From Artemia franciscana (taxonomy: Eukaryota; Arthropoda; Branchiopoda; Anostraca; Artemiidae): a stretch of 64,000 nt of DNA. Shown in pieces: positions 1 through 11,131 of this stretch; position 1 is the stretch's first letter; each line of letters starts with the position of its first letter. The stretch covers positions 5,459,647 to 5,523,646 of the forward strand of contig NC_088868.1 in assembly GCF_032884065.1 (NCBI RefSeq). Direction: 5' to 3'. Below the pieces are notes generated by a model. The model made no database searches. It worked only from the letters and a program-made list of their open reading frames with translations, and was not told where the DNA came from. The translations under genes were made by a program, and so were the position numbers.

Positions 1-1264
1 ATTGTGATTAAACTACCCAATCATAAAAGGTCCAACAATAAGGAGTTAGAGCATTTATTTGCTTTCTGTTTACCATTTAATAATCTCGAAAAAGAGTCTT
101 TGATTGCGGAGGGAGGGGGGTGAACTTCATTGGTGAACTTGTAAGTTTCAGATTGATCCTTTCCTGTTATCCAACTACAGGCCATTTATCATGATGAACA
201 ACTATGGATTCACTAATGTTACTCAGTGCTTTGCAATTTTCCTTGTGCCTTTGTTGCTCAACAGTCATCAAATTCAAATCCTGAGACCGACTTTTGAATA
301 GTCTTTAAATATCAAAACCTATTAAGTAACCAAAATTCTCTATTTCCTCTATCATTTGTTTAGGTTAGTGCTTATTCAGTATTTGTATCTTTCCCATCCT
401 CCTTTCAAGGCCATAGAGCCCCTGTAGAGATCAGTAACCTATAGATAGTAGATAATAGAGATCAGTTAAACAACCTAATGATTGCTCTTTTTCAAGCTGA
501 AAGACATTCACCAGACAAGAGACAAAGATTAAAGAGATATGTGAGTGGTACAGCAGGGACTGATACAAGTTCACATAACATTGTATTTGGAAATCGATCA
601 ATATCCAGTGCTTTTCCAGGACCTAAATGTCTTATTAGGCCTTTCTTAGGCCATGTCTTATTAGGCCATTTAGGCCTAGACATTAGGCCTAAATGTCTTA
701 TTAGTGCCTTTCCAAAATGAGTACGTAGCAAGTGTACCGTTCAGTATTTTAGAAGAAATAATTTTAAATGGAAAAAACGGAATTCTGGTAGTAAATAATA
801 CAAACATACATACAGCTGTTTGATAAACTGTTTTTCATAACTGTTTGATATTTGTTTGTTTTTTGTTGAGCATATAATTTAGCTTACTCTAAGATCTGAG
901 AAACAGGAAGTAGAACAAGGTCTAGCTGCTTTCATTTTCTATTTAACAGGCTAGAAAAATTTCCCCAAGAGGGAGTGAATTATAAAATTTATAAACTTCA
1001 GAAGAGAATTTGTATGTTTCATATAAAAAATCCATTTCTTTGTGTTATTAAATAAATAAAAAGTTTTGTTTTTAAACTGATAGCAACATCAAAACTGAAA
1101 ACCAACAGCAATTATTTTATATGTGAAAGGGGCTGTCCATTCCTGAACACATTGCTCTTTACCCATTATTAATAACGGGGGGACAAACCCCCTCATATAC
1201 ATAATAAAAATATAAAAATCCGTTACGTAAGTTAATTCTTAAGTTACGTATATTTTTTATTAAT
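1..1264. other. Unassigned sequence
   Basis: No gene recognised. A short cluster of TTAGGCC/CTTATTAGGCC direct and inverted repeats lies at 610-715, and 1080-1200 resembles a decayed arm of the fold-back family (CATCAAAACTGAAAACCAAC, GGGGCTGTCC). Confidence 0.5.
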
Positions 1265-1500
1265 AAAAACGTTCGTTAAAAATTAAAAGTTCTAGTTGCC
1301 TTTTTAAGTAACCGAAAAATTGGAGGGCAACTAGGCCTCCTTCCCCACCCCTTATCTCTCAAAATCGTCTGATCAAAACTAAGAGAAAGCCATTTAGCCA
1401 AAAAAGAATTAATATGCAAATTTCATTTTAATAACTTATGCGCAGAGAGCCAAAATAAAACATAGATTAATTCAAAAACGTTCAGAAATTAAACATAAAA
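1265..1500 (-). repeat. Dispersed ~0.85-kb repeat family, inverted fragment
   Basis: Reverse-complement match to part of 3350-3470: the shared blocks AAAATTGGAGGGCA and GATCAAAACTAAGAGAAAGCC correspond to the segment around CCTCCAATTTTTCTAGTC. Confidence 0.65.
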
Positions 1501-1509
1501 AAAATAGTT

Positions 1510-1742
1510 TTTTTAACTGAAAGTAAGGAGCAACATTAAAACTTAAAACGAAGAGAAATTATTCCGTATATGAAATGGGTTGTCACCTCCTCAACGCCTC
1601 GCTCTTTACGCTAAAGTTTTTAATTGATTTTAAAAAGTAGAGTAATGGCGAAGAGTCAAACTTCAGCGTTAAGAGCGAGGGATTTCAGAGGTGACAATCC
1701 ATTCATACACGAAGTAATTTCTGTTCGTTTTTAGTTTTAATG
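1510..1742. mobile_element. Fold-back MITE (AACGAACAGAAATTACTCC family)
   Basis: Two inverted arms of about 85-100 bp (GAAAGTAAGGAGCAACATTA... and its complement ...TTTTAGTTTTAATGTC) around a short spacer with TAAAAAGTAGAG. Diverged copy. Confidence 0.8.
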
Positions 1743-1776
1743 TCCTAAAATTTAATGTCATTTTAATGAACCTAAA

Positions 1777-3049
1777 ATCACGGAAAATGCTTAGATTGGA
1801 GGGATCGGGATGGAACTTGGTGGGAAAAACAAGCAGAAGCCTTAGATACGTGATTTACATAATTGGAAGGATCCACTCTATTGGGGGAGGGGGTTAATTC
1901 TGAAAAATTAGAAAACATGAAATATTTTTAACTTACGAAGGACTTGATCGGATCTTCAGGAAACTTCATATTTAGAAGGACCTCGTAACTCAGATCTCTT
2001 ATTTTAAATCTCAACTGGATCCAGCGTCATTGGGGAGGGGGGTGGGACCAGAAATCTTAGAAAACACTTAAAGCGGAGAGATCAGGATGAAACTGGATGG
2101 GAAGAATATAAACCTGTCTAAGATACGTGACTGACATAAACGGACCGAATCTGCTCTCTTTGGTGGAGTTGTGGGGGCGGGTAATTTTAAAAATTGAGGT
2201 ATTTGTAACTTACGAAAGGGTGACCAGATTTTAATGAAATTTGATATTTAGAAGGATCTTGTGCTTTAAAGCTCTAATTTTAAATTTCGACCACATCCTG
2301 TGACATTGGGGGGAGTTGGAGGGGGAAACCGGAATTCTTGGAAAACGTGAAAATTGGGGTATTTTTATCTTACGAATAGGTGATCGGATCTTAATGAAAT
2401 TTGATATTTAGAAGGAATCCATGTCTCAGAGCTCTTATTTCAAATCCCAACCAGATCTTTTGACATTGGGGGGAGTTGGAGGGGGAAATCTTGGAAAACA
2501 CTTGGAGTGGAGGTAACCGGGATGAAGTTTGGCAGATAGAATAAACAAATGTCCTTGATACGTGATTGACGTAACCGTACTCGGTTACGGTTACTGACGT
2601 ATTACGGTTACTACGAATACTGACGTATTCGCTCTCTTTGGAGGAGTTGGGGGAGGGGTTCAGTGATTTGGCGAGTTTGGTGCTTCTGGACGTGCTAAGA
2701 CGATGAAAATTAGTAGAGGTGTCAGGGAGCTGCACAAATTGACTTGATAAAGTCGTTTTCCCAGATTCGACCATCTGGGGGGCTAAAGGGAAAGGAAAAA
2801 TTAGAAAAAATTAGGAATTTATAACTTACGAGTGGGTGATCGGATCTTAATGAATTTTGATATTTAGAAGGGAATCGTGACTCAGAGCTCTCATTATAAA
2901 TACTGACCGGCATTAAGCCTCTGATTTTCATTTTAAATCAATCGGTTGATTCTTAGAATTTTGTTAGAGCTCATATCATATGAGCTCTTGGATCTTCGCT
3001 CTTGTTGTCTCGTCACAGTGCCATATGAGCTCTTAGCTCTTGTTTTTAC
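1777..3049 (+). mobile_element. Tandem-repeat-cored element, partial copy A
   Basis: Forward, 5'-truncated copy. Units repeat the blocks CTTACGAATAGGTGATCGGATC, AATGAAATTTGATATTTAGAAGGA, TGACATTGGGGGGAGTTGGA and CTTGATACGTGATTGAC. The 3' end carries repeated GAGCTCTTAGCTCTTG, the same terminus as the complete copy at 60440-62468. Short ORFs here are incidental. Confidence 0.8.
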
Positions 3050-3884
3050 AGTAATGCTAGAAAATCCCGCACCCCTTTGATGGAATTTCTCTTCCCCCAT
3101 GACATATTCCTCCAAAGAACGATCCTCCCACATAGCCCCCTGCCCTAAACCCTACCCCCAAACAGAAAAAATCCCCCTGAAAACTTCTGTACACTTCCCA
3201 ATAACCATTACTGTATGTAAACACTGGTCAAAGTTTGTAACTTGCAGCCCCTCCCCCAGGGACTGTGGGGGAGTACGTCATCCCCAAAGACACAGTTATT
3301 ATGGTTTTGACTATGCGGAACAAAATGGCTATCTCAAAATTTTGATTCGTTGACTTTCGGAAAAATGAGCGTGGGAGGGGACCTAGGTGCCCTCCAATTT
3401 TTCTAGTCACTTAAAGGGCACTAAAACGTTTCATTTCCGCTAAAATGAGCCCTCTTGCGACATTCTAGGAGCACTTGGTTGATACAATGACCCCTGGGGA
3501 AAAAAACTAAAAATCAAATAAACACACACCCGTGATCTGTCTTCTGGCTAAAAATATGAAATTCCACATTTTTGTAGATAGGAGCTAGAAACTTTTGCTA
3601 TAGGGTTCTCTGATACGCTGAATGCAATGGTGTGATTGTTGTTAAGATTCTATGACTTTTAGGGGGTGTTTCCTCCTATTTTCCAAAATAAGGCAAATTT
3701 TCTCAGGCTCGTAACTTTTGATGACAAAGGCTAAATTTGATAAAACTTGTATATTTAAAATTATCATGAAAATTCGATTCTTTTGACGCATCTTTTAGCA
3801 TCGAAATTCCGTTTTTTAGAGTTTCGTTTGCCATTGAGCCTTACTACAGTTCATTACCACGAACTGTTTGGTTACTTTAGAAGG
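3050..3884 (+). repeat. Dispersed ~0.85-kb repeat family, copy 1
   Basis: Homologous throughout to 45930-46745 and partly to 48560-48765 and (inverted) 1265-1500. Shared markers: GAACAAAATGGCTATCTCAAA, GTGCCCTCCAATTTTTCT, AAATGAGCCCTCT, GAAAATTCGATTCTTTTGA and the end CACGAACTG. Non-coding; immediately followed by one fold-back arm. Confidence 0.8.
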
Positions 3885-4029
3885 CAAAGTTGTGACAAAG
3901 AGTCAAACTTTAGCATAAAAAGTTAAATGTTGAGGAGGGGATAGCCCCTTTCATATGCATAATAATTTTTGTTTCTTTTAAGTTGTAATATTGTTCCTTA
4001 CTTTCAGTTAAAATAATATTTTTGTTCCA
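3885..4029. mobile_element. Fold-back MITE family, single right arm
   Basis: Only the right half is present: GAGTCAAACTTTAGCATAAA, GAGGAGGGGATAGCCCC, GTTCCTTACTTTCAGTTAAA. Confidence 0.75.
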
Positions 4030-5253
4030 TGAATTTTGGTTTCCCCCTCCAACTCCCCCCAATGTCACAGGATCTGGTCAGATTTTTAAATAAGAGCTTT
4101 AAAGCACAAGAACCTTCTAAATATCAAGTTTCATTAAAAGCTGATCACCCATTGGTAAGTTACAAATACCTCATTTTTCTGAATTACCCCCTCCTCCTAA
4201 CTCCACCAAAGAGAGCGGATCCGGTCCGGTTATGTCAGTGACATATTTTAGACTTGGTTTTTATTCTTCCCATCCAGTTTCATCCTGATCTCTCCACTTT
4301 AAGTATTTTCTAAGATTTCTGCCCCCCCCCCCCAACTGCTTCCCCCCAATGAGGCTGGATCAGGTTGAGATTTAAAATAAGAGATCTGAGTTACGAGGTC
4401 CTTCTAAATATGAAGTTTCATGAAGATCTAATCACTCCTTTGTAAGTTAAAAATACGTCATTTTTTCTAATTTTTCAGAATTACCCCCCCCCCCCCCCGC
4501 AATAGAATGTATCCCTTCCAATTATGTAAATCACGTATCTAAGACTTCTGCTTATTTTTCCTACCAAGTTTCATCCCGATCCCTCCATTCTAAGCATTTT
4601 CTTAGGTCCCCCCAAACTCCCCCAATGTCACCAGATCCAGTTAGAATTTAAAACAAGAGCTTTGAGACACGATATCCTTCTAAATATCAAATTTCACTGC
4701 GATCCAATCACCCATTTGTAAGTTAAAAATACCTCATTTTTTCTAGTTTTTCAGAATTAATCCCCCCCCCCAACTACCCCAAAGAGAGCAGATGAGTTCC
4801 GGTTATGTCAATCGTGTATCTAGGACTTGTGCTTATCTTTCCCACCAAGTTTTATCCCGATCCTTCCACTCTAAATGTTTTCCAAAATTTTAACTTTCAC
4901 CCTCCCAACTCCCCCCCCCCCCCAATGTCGCCTGATCCAATCGGAATTTCAAATGAAAGCTCTGAGACACAATATCCTTCTAGACATCAAATTTCCTTAA
5001 GATCAGATCAACTATTGGTAAGTTAAAATACTTCATTTCTTCTATTTTCTCTGAATTAACCAGTCCCCCACTCCTCCCCAGATGGTCAAATCAGAAAATG
5101 ACTATTTCTAATTTTATCTGATTCTGTCCCTGATACGCCTGCCAAATTTCATCGTCCTAGCTTACCAGGAAGTGCCTAAAGTAGCAAAACCAGGACAGAC
5201 ACACCAACAGAATTTGCAATTGCTAAATGTCACTTGGTTTACCAAGCGCCATA
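4030..5253 (-). mobile_element. Tandem-repeat-cored element, partial copy B (inverted)
   Basis: Reverse-strand copy with C-rich tracts on + (4322-4333, 4486-4499, 4912-4923). Its outer end at 5160-5253 matches, reverse-complemented, the left end of the copy at 60440: cross-matching CGTCCTAGCTTACC and TTTGCWATTGCT blocks, and the terminus GGCGCTTGG. It is truncated on the inner side (about 4030). Confidence 0.8.
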
Positions 5254-5889
5254 AAAACTCTATTGTCAGTAACCCATTTGTTAAATATTTGGGTATCAAT
5301 AGCTTTAATCATGTAATATACTAACCAGCCCAACATAAGAATAACCAGATACCATCCCTACTAGATCTGACAATCACTAACAACCCAAGACTGTTAGTGA
5401 AAACTGAGTACCTCCCTCCCAATGGTACCAGCCCCCACATCTGCCCCTGCTATGACTTGCTGCTAAGGCAACAAACAAGCAATTGTACTAAACAAGCTTA
5501 CACCAACTACAGCGAAGTCAGGGAGATAATATGGACAGTAGAATTGGATCATGTGATTGTCATGGGAGCTAGCCTGACCAAATTTTAAGAACACTTTGCT
5601 CCAAGCTGAGAAGACATGCACTTCAAGTTCACTTGTGAAGACACCAAAAATACTCCCACACCTGAACTGACCTATTAAAAGGGCTATAATCATAAGAAGA
5701 AGGATTTTTCAGAGTATAAGAAATGCAAATACCACTGGAATCATTTAGCAATAGCAAGGAACCAACTGAGACAATTGACTAAGCATTTCATAGCTGACTA
5801 TGAAGGTGACTTGGCATTGAACATCAAAGACAACCTAAAGAGGTTCTGGAAAATATGTATCTACTAAAGACAGGACTAGACAAACTATT
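5254..5889 (+). pseudogene. CR1/Jockey-like LINE fragment, endonuclease end and linker to RT
   Basis: On + the frame reads PSLLDLTITNNPRLLV, EYLPPNGTSPHICPC, KQAYTNYSEVREIIW, then after frame shifts VKTPKILPHLN and FWK(Y)VSTK. These are the C-terminal endonuclease block and the arginine-rich linker that precedes RT in CR1/Jockey-type LINEs. It begins right where the inverted tandem-repeat-cored element ends and stops where the next LINE begins. Confidence 0.72.
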
Positions 5890-8800
5890 CTATTCCTGCT
5901 CAACCTTAAAGGAAGAAAGCTGGAGCTGGAACCACCACAGTGTAATCGGGACCACACTGTGGTGTTTTTTTTGTGGATGGTTAAGTCCTCCTTTCCCAAG
6001 AGTGGAGACGGTCTGGTATTACAGTCTCCTTTTGTTGGTATTAAAAATTATTCTAATAGGCAATTCATAGATCACTCCCCAGACCCTACCCCAAATACTA
6101 CCAAAAAAGTTCAACATCTTGGCTGGTCAAGCTCACTATCTCAAAGCTCACATGATCAGTCAAACCCAATGAATAACACAATGGTAGATGTAGGGGCGTT
6201 TATCACTATCCATGATGACAATGAAAATGACATTCAAGAGGTAATTTCACAGAGCTCCAAAAAAGAAACAAAAATTCCCCAACCAAACTAATTCCCCTCC
6301 CCTTGCTCCAATCCCTCCTTCACAAAAACATGAAATATACTTAAAAATTTATCCTGACATCCCTTTAGAGATAAATTAAATAGCTCTATTAAGGGTTATA
6401 ATCTTCAAATTGCTAAGATCTATGTTTTCTTCAAACATTAGCTGTGATGGATAAATGCTAATAGCTCTCCAAGATTCTAAATCAGCAGACTCACTACTTA
6501 ATTTAAAAACCCTTCTTAACATCCCAATAAAGTCTGTGCTATGGACCTGAAACCACTACCCAACCAAAATAGTTATGTATAACATCCCTCCAGAAATACC
6601 TATTCAGGAGCTAAAGGAAGCACTCTTTGACAGACCTGGTAACCCAATCCCAGTAGCAGATGTTACCAACTGAGCAAACCAGATGTTAATGGTCAAAAGT
6701 CAAGCAAGTCTTTCTTACTCACACTCAGAGAAAAAAATACAATATCCAAGGCCAGATATTCCTCTTTGGACAAATGAAACCCCACAAGCCCTACAAGCAA
6801 AAACTAATCCAGTGCCAAAAATGTCTAAAGTGAGGACACACAACAAACAAATGCAGTGAAATCTTACAAGTCTGCAGTAAATGTAAAAGCTCCCATCCCC
6901 AAGGAATGGCAAATTGTAGAAATGACCAGTCTATGTGTATAAACTGCAAAAGCCCCCATGATTCTTCCAATAAAAAACTAAGCCCTACATAAAAATAAAA
7001 ATAAGCACTAACACTTCAAATAGCAACAGAGAAAGCTGTACCATACCCATTTGCAGCTCTGGAAGCAAATGCAGCCTAATCACACCAAAATAAACCCTTT
7101 ATTAAAACACCCAATACTTTCACTCAAGGAACACCGAAAATACCCAAAGCAACAAGCACCCTCTACAAGACTCCTTCCTCAAAACACCCCAACTCACATT
7201 CCTATCAGAAAGAATCACCAGGGCTGAGGCAACTAGGCTCCACATCTGATGATAGGAGGTTAGTCTGACCACACCTCACAAGCAGATATGAATCAGAAGC
7301 ATTACCAGGAATTATTCCCCTGGTTAATGACAACCTGGATGAAAATCCAAACAAGCTAACAGTTAATATATACCTCTTTATACTAAACTCTAATGCAGTT
7401 CAGTCTATGACCCTACAACAGCCACTGAAAGCAAAAGTCATAAATGAATTGGCAAACATGTACCTACCCAATTGCATGCTTATACAAGCAAAAAAAAATC
7501 TAGCTTTACTCCTAGCAAAGCTAAATGTTGACCCACAGTCATATGAAAACTAAAGCAGCACATCTCAATACTTTAGTGGAATGTAAGATCATTTTCAGAA
7601 AATAAGTTAAATGAATTAATATCTTTCATGAATAATAATTCCACTGACATTGCTTGCCTTCATATCAACTACATAGTAATGCCCATAATAATAATGACAC
7701 TGAAAACATAAAATTACTTGCAACTCTTTTCTAAAAAAAACTAACATAAAATAATAACACCATCACTACCCCAATCTTGATAAATCCAATAACCTGTCCA
7801 TTCTCAATTCATGTACTAAATAATGCAATACAAGATATTAGGGCTAAGGCTACTAGTAGCTACAATAACATACACTCTACATGGATAAAGAATCTCACCC
7901 ATTCTTATAAACAGGAACTCCTAAATTGCTACAGTCATGCATGGGCTACATCAACATTCTGCAATATTTGCAAATGTTCATCCCTCCAACCAATATTAAA
8001 GAAAAATAAACCCAAATATGAAGCTGAGTCTTAGAGGCCTATAATCATTACTCCTGTGCTGGGAAAGTAATGGAGGAAAAAATGATTTAACATTGACTGC
8101 TATGGTTTGTTGAAAAGAATAACAAGTTACCTTATGTTCAAACTGGTCTCAGCTCAACAGATGTTTTTATATTGTTAACAAATGCAGTAAATGAATCCTA
8201 ATCTAAAAATAATGTCCTGGTTGCTGCATTCCTAGACTTTGAAGAGCCATATGACAATGTTAACAACCAGATTCTTTTAGCTAAACTTGCAAGTCTTGGA
8301 TTACCCCCCAAGCTAGTATCATTTATAAAATCTTTCATAGAAAATCAAAGTTTCATTGTATGTGTTGGTTTAGCCTCCTCAGCCAAAACTACTATAACCA
8401 AAGGTCTTCCACAGGGTGTAGTCCTGATCTGCCTCCTCTTCTCCCAGTTTCTATGGGACATGAACCTCCCACACACCAATTTACAATATGCTGATGATCT
8501 GGTATTATAGGCAACTGACAACACTTTTGAGATTGCACATTCAAAGTTACAAAAGTCACTTTTTCAATTTGAAAAGTTTTCTCAAATTCTGATTTACCCA
8601 TTGCACCAACCATGTTGAAAACCATCCAATTCTGCCATAAGTGAAATAATGTTAATGCAAGATGAACTCTAAATGGAATAATTATTCCAGATGACAATCA
8701 AATTAATTACCTAGGTCTCATGCTTGACCAAAAAAACTGAATTTCTGCCTTCAAATCACAAATGTAATAAAATGAATGCTATAGAAAAATAAGAAAAACA

Positions 8801-9470
8801 TAAAAACTACTATCCACACCTTGCAGTTGTAATGAGAGAACTTAACTCCAATTTTATAAATCACACATAACACCCCCATATTGATTATGGTGCTTGTGGA
8901 AAGATTCTGATGCAAAAAAATTTAAACAACACCAGTACTAAGTTTCTGCTTATAGAGAGTGGATTATCTTTCATAAATGAAAGATGAAGATTTCTTTTGA
9001 TAAATTATCTGACAAAAATCAAAGCCGACAGCTCTCATACCCTACATACTGGTTAAGAAATCCACCCATGTATAGAGGCATTGCAAATGAATATGTCAAT
9101 ACCCAGAAAAATTCCCAGTGCCAGTAAAGTCTACTGCACTTACTTTCCTGCAGCCCCCCCCCATAGAGTTGGTAAATCCTCATAATAAATACTAATTTCT
9201 CAAATTGGACTAAAGTGCTTATCCCCATTGCTTTTATCCAGAAAAATCTAATGAACTTAATGCAATTACATATGAAAATCATTTCCAGATTTTTGTTGAT
9301 GGGTCCAAAATGAAGGAAAAGGTGGCAGGTGGAGCTTTTCCCCCAGCTCTTTAATATTGCAATAGGTGAGAGAATGTAATGATAATGTGTATATAATGTC
9401 TGGAGACTTAAATGCCATAATCATGGCATTAGAGCACCTCATGAATAATCAACCTTTAATTACTAATTAA
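5890..9470 (+). pseudogene. Decayed LINE with gag zinc knuckles, EN, RT and RNase H
   Basis: Domain order on +: gag-like N-terminus (5959-6291 still open); three Cys/His knuckles at 6813-6970 (CX2CX4HX4C with one TGA inside, then CX2CX3HX6C, then CX2CX3H); endonuclease start LxWNVRSFSENKLNEL at about 7569; RT with FLDFEEPYDNV (about 8230), GLPQGVV (about 8402) and QYADDLVL (about 8485); RNase H start IFVDGSK at 9289. Many stops and frameshifts and a shortened endonuclease make it dead. The presence of both gag knuckles and RNase H points to an I/R1-type clade (inference). Confidence 0.82.
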
Positions 9471-9474
9471 AAAA

Positions 9475-10788
9475 ATATTGTAATTTTTCTGACTCTTTGT
9501 CAAGCCTAGAGCTGCTCTCTTCAGCTTCTCAGTAAAAGATGGTCATAGATACATTTCATTGTCTTAGTATTACCTTAAATTGCAATTTGAAGCAATTGAA
9601 GGATTTTCCATCCTGTAGCATTGCTCAGCATTTCTTCAAAAATTGCCATGTGGATTGATTTGGAATTATTTTGAATATTGAGTTGGTTTTATTGACTAGG
9701 GTTTATGTTCTGGTCTGGGACTCCAAGGTGTCCAATTCCAGCCTCCATTCCTTATTGCTCTACTCCTTGTCAAGTGAGACTTTGAATTCTTTGATGATCT
9801 TACTGGATACAGTATGATTGCTCAGGGAGTTCCACTGGTCTACTACCCAGTTGGTTAGGAAGTGATGGCGTTCCCTCCTCTGAGCGTTGACCTTTATGCA
9901 CTTCTTAGAATGACCCCTTGTCTGCTGTGATGAATCAATGAAGAAGAGACCATGAATTGGATTGTTGTGAATCAATTTGTAAGTGTTAATCATGTCACCC
10001 CTTTTTCTTCAGTAAGTCATACTGCATAAGCTCAGAATTTGCAGTCTCATTGGGTAATGAAGATGTTGGCACCCATCTACTATCTTTGTTGCACTCCTCT
10101 GTACTTTCTCTATCACGTCCTTGTCCACTTTGTAGAAGAAAGATGCAATTGACATGCCAGTTTCTAGCCTTGGTCTGACAAGACTCTAGTATAGCTTGGT
10201 GATTGTTTGTGGAGATCTAGTCGTGAATGCTTGTTTAATTGTCCCTAAAGCATGGTTTGCACTAGCTACAATCTTTTCAGTATGACTTTGAAACTTTAAC
10301 TGGCAGTCAACTATGACACCCAAGTCTCTTTTCTCTGTAACTGCCACTAGGGGTTCTCTTTGACCAGTTATTTGGTTTTGCATGGTGTAAATATGTTTTT
10401 GATTTTTATTGCCAAAATGTAAAAATTTACATTTACTTGAATTAAATTCAAGTAGCCATTGTCTAGCCCAGTCATCCAGCTTGTTGAGATTGGTTTGGAT
10501 TGAGGCAACCTCTGCCCAAAATGATGCTGCCCCAATGAGCTTAGAATCATCTGCATAGAGTGTGAGAAGGTTTTGGAGTATTTCAGGAGCATCATTGATA
10601 TATATGTTGAAAAGTGATGGCCCAAGCATGGTTCCCAAGAGAACTCTGCTAAAAACAGGTATAGGTGATGATACACATACTCCTTTATCATTAATAACAC
10701 CAACTCTTTGGGTTTGTTCTCCCAGGAAGTCTACAATCCATTCAATGATGTCCAAGTGGATGCAACAAGCTTGAAGCTTTCTTTTCAG
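9475..10788 (-). pseudogene. Older CR1-like LINE, 3' half of reverse transcriptase to 3' end
   Basis: On - this encodes RT motifs EWIVDFLGEQTQRVGV, GTMLGPSLFNIYIND, LLTLYADDSKLIG and DLGVIVDCQLKFQSH, continuing with a stop or frameshift near 10000 into a C-terminal RRERHHFLTNWVVDQWNSL block (9760-9993). The element ends near 9475. It is the downstream part of a LINE split by the 5-kb younger LINE; the other part is at 15813-16110. RT is inactive because of frame breaks. Confidence 0.88.
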
Positions 10789-10792
10789 CCTT

Positions 10793-10815
10793 AATCAATC
10801 AATCAATCAATCAAT
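10793..10815 (-). repeat. LINE 3' tail, TTGA tetranucleotide repeat
   Basis: Six tandem AATC units on + (TTGA/GATT on the element strand), preceded on the element strand by AATAAA. Simple tetranucleotide 3' tails are typical of CR1/L2-type LINEs. Confidence 0.85.
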
Positions 10816-10930
10816 TTATTGATACTAAAAGAAAAAACTATTACAAAAGTAAAGTGGTTACTAGGCCCAAGAAGCTTTGCTTGTAATGGACCACAGAGAA
10901 CAAGAATAAAACACTACTATAAAATATATA

Positions 10931-10931
<1 letters not shown>

Positions 10932-10988
<57 letters not shown>
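10932..10988 (+). repeat. 57-bp A homopolymer
   Basis: Uninterrupted A tract inside the 3' UTR of the LINE. It reads as T on the element strand, so it is not the LINE's own poly(A) tail. Confidence 0.95.
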
Positions 10989-10989
<1 letters not shown>

Positions 10990-11131
10990 ACTGGAACAAG
11001 ACAAGGACATTGAATAGATAGGATATTTAACAGATAGAAGATTTAGAAGGAGATTAACATATAGCTGAAAATGATTTTAAAAGAAGAGAAGAGACATACA
11101 AATTAGGAAAGGATTAATAAAGAGAGAAAAA

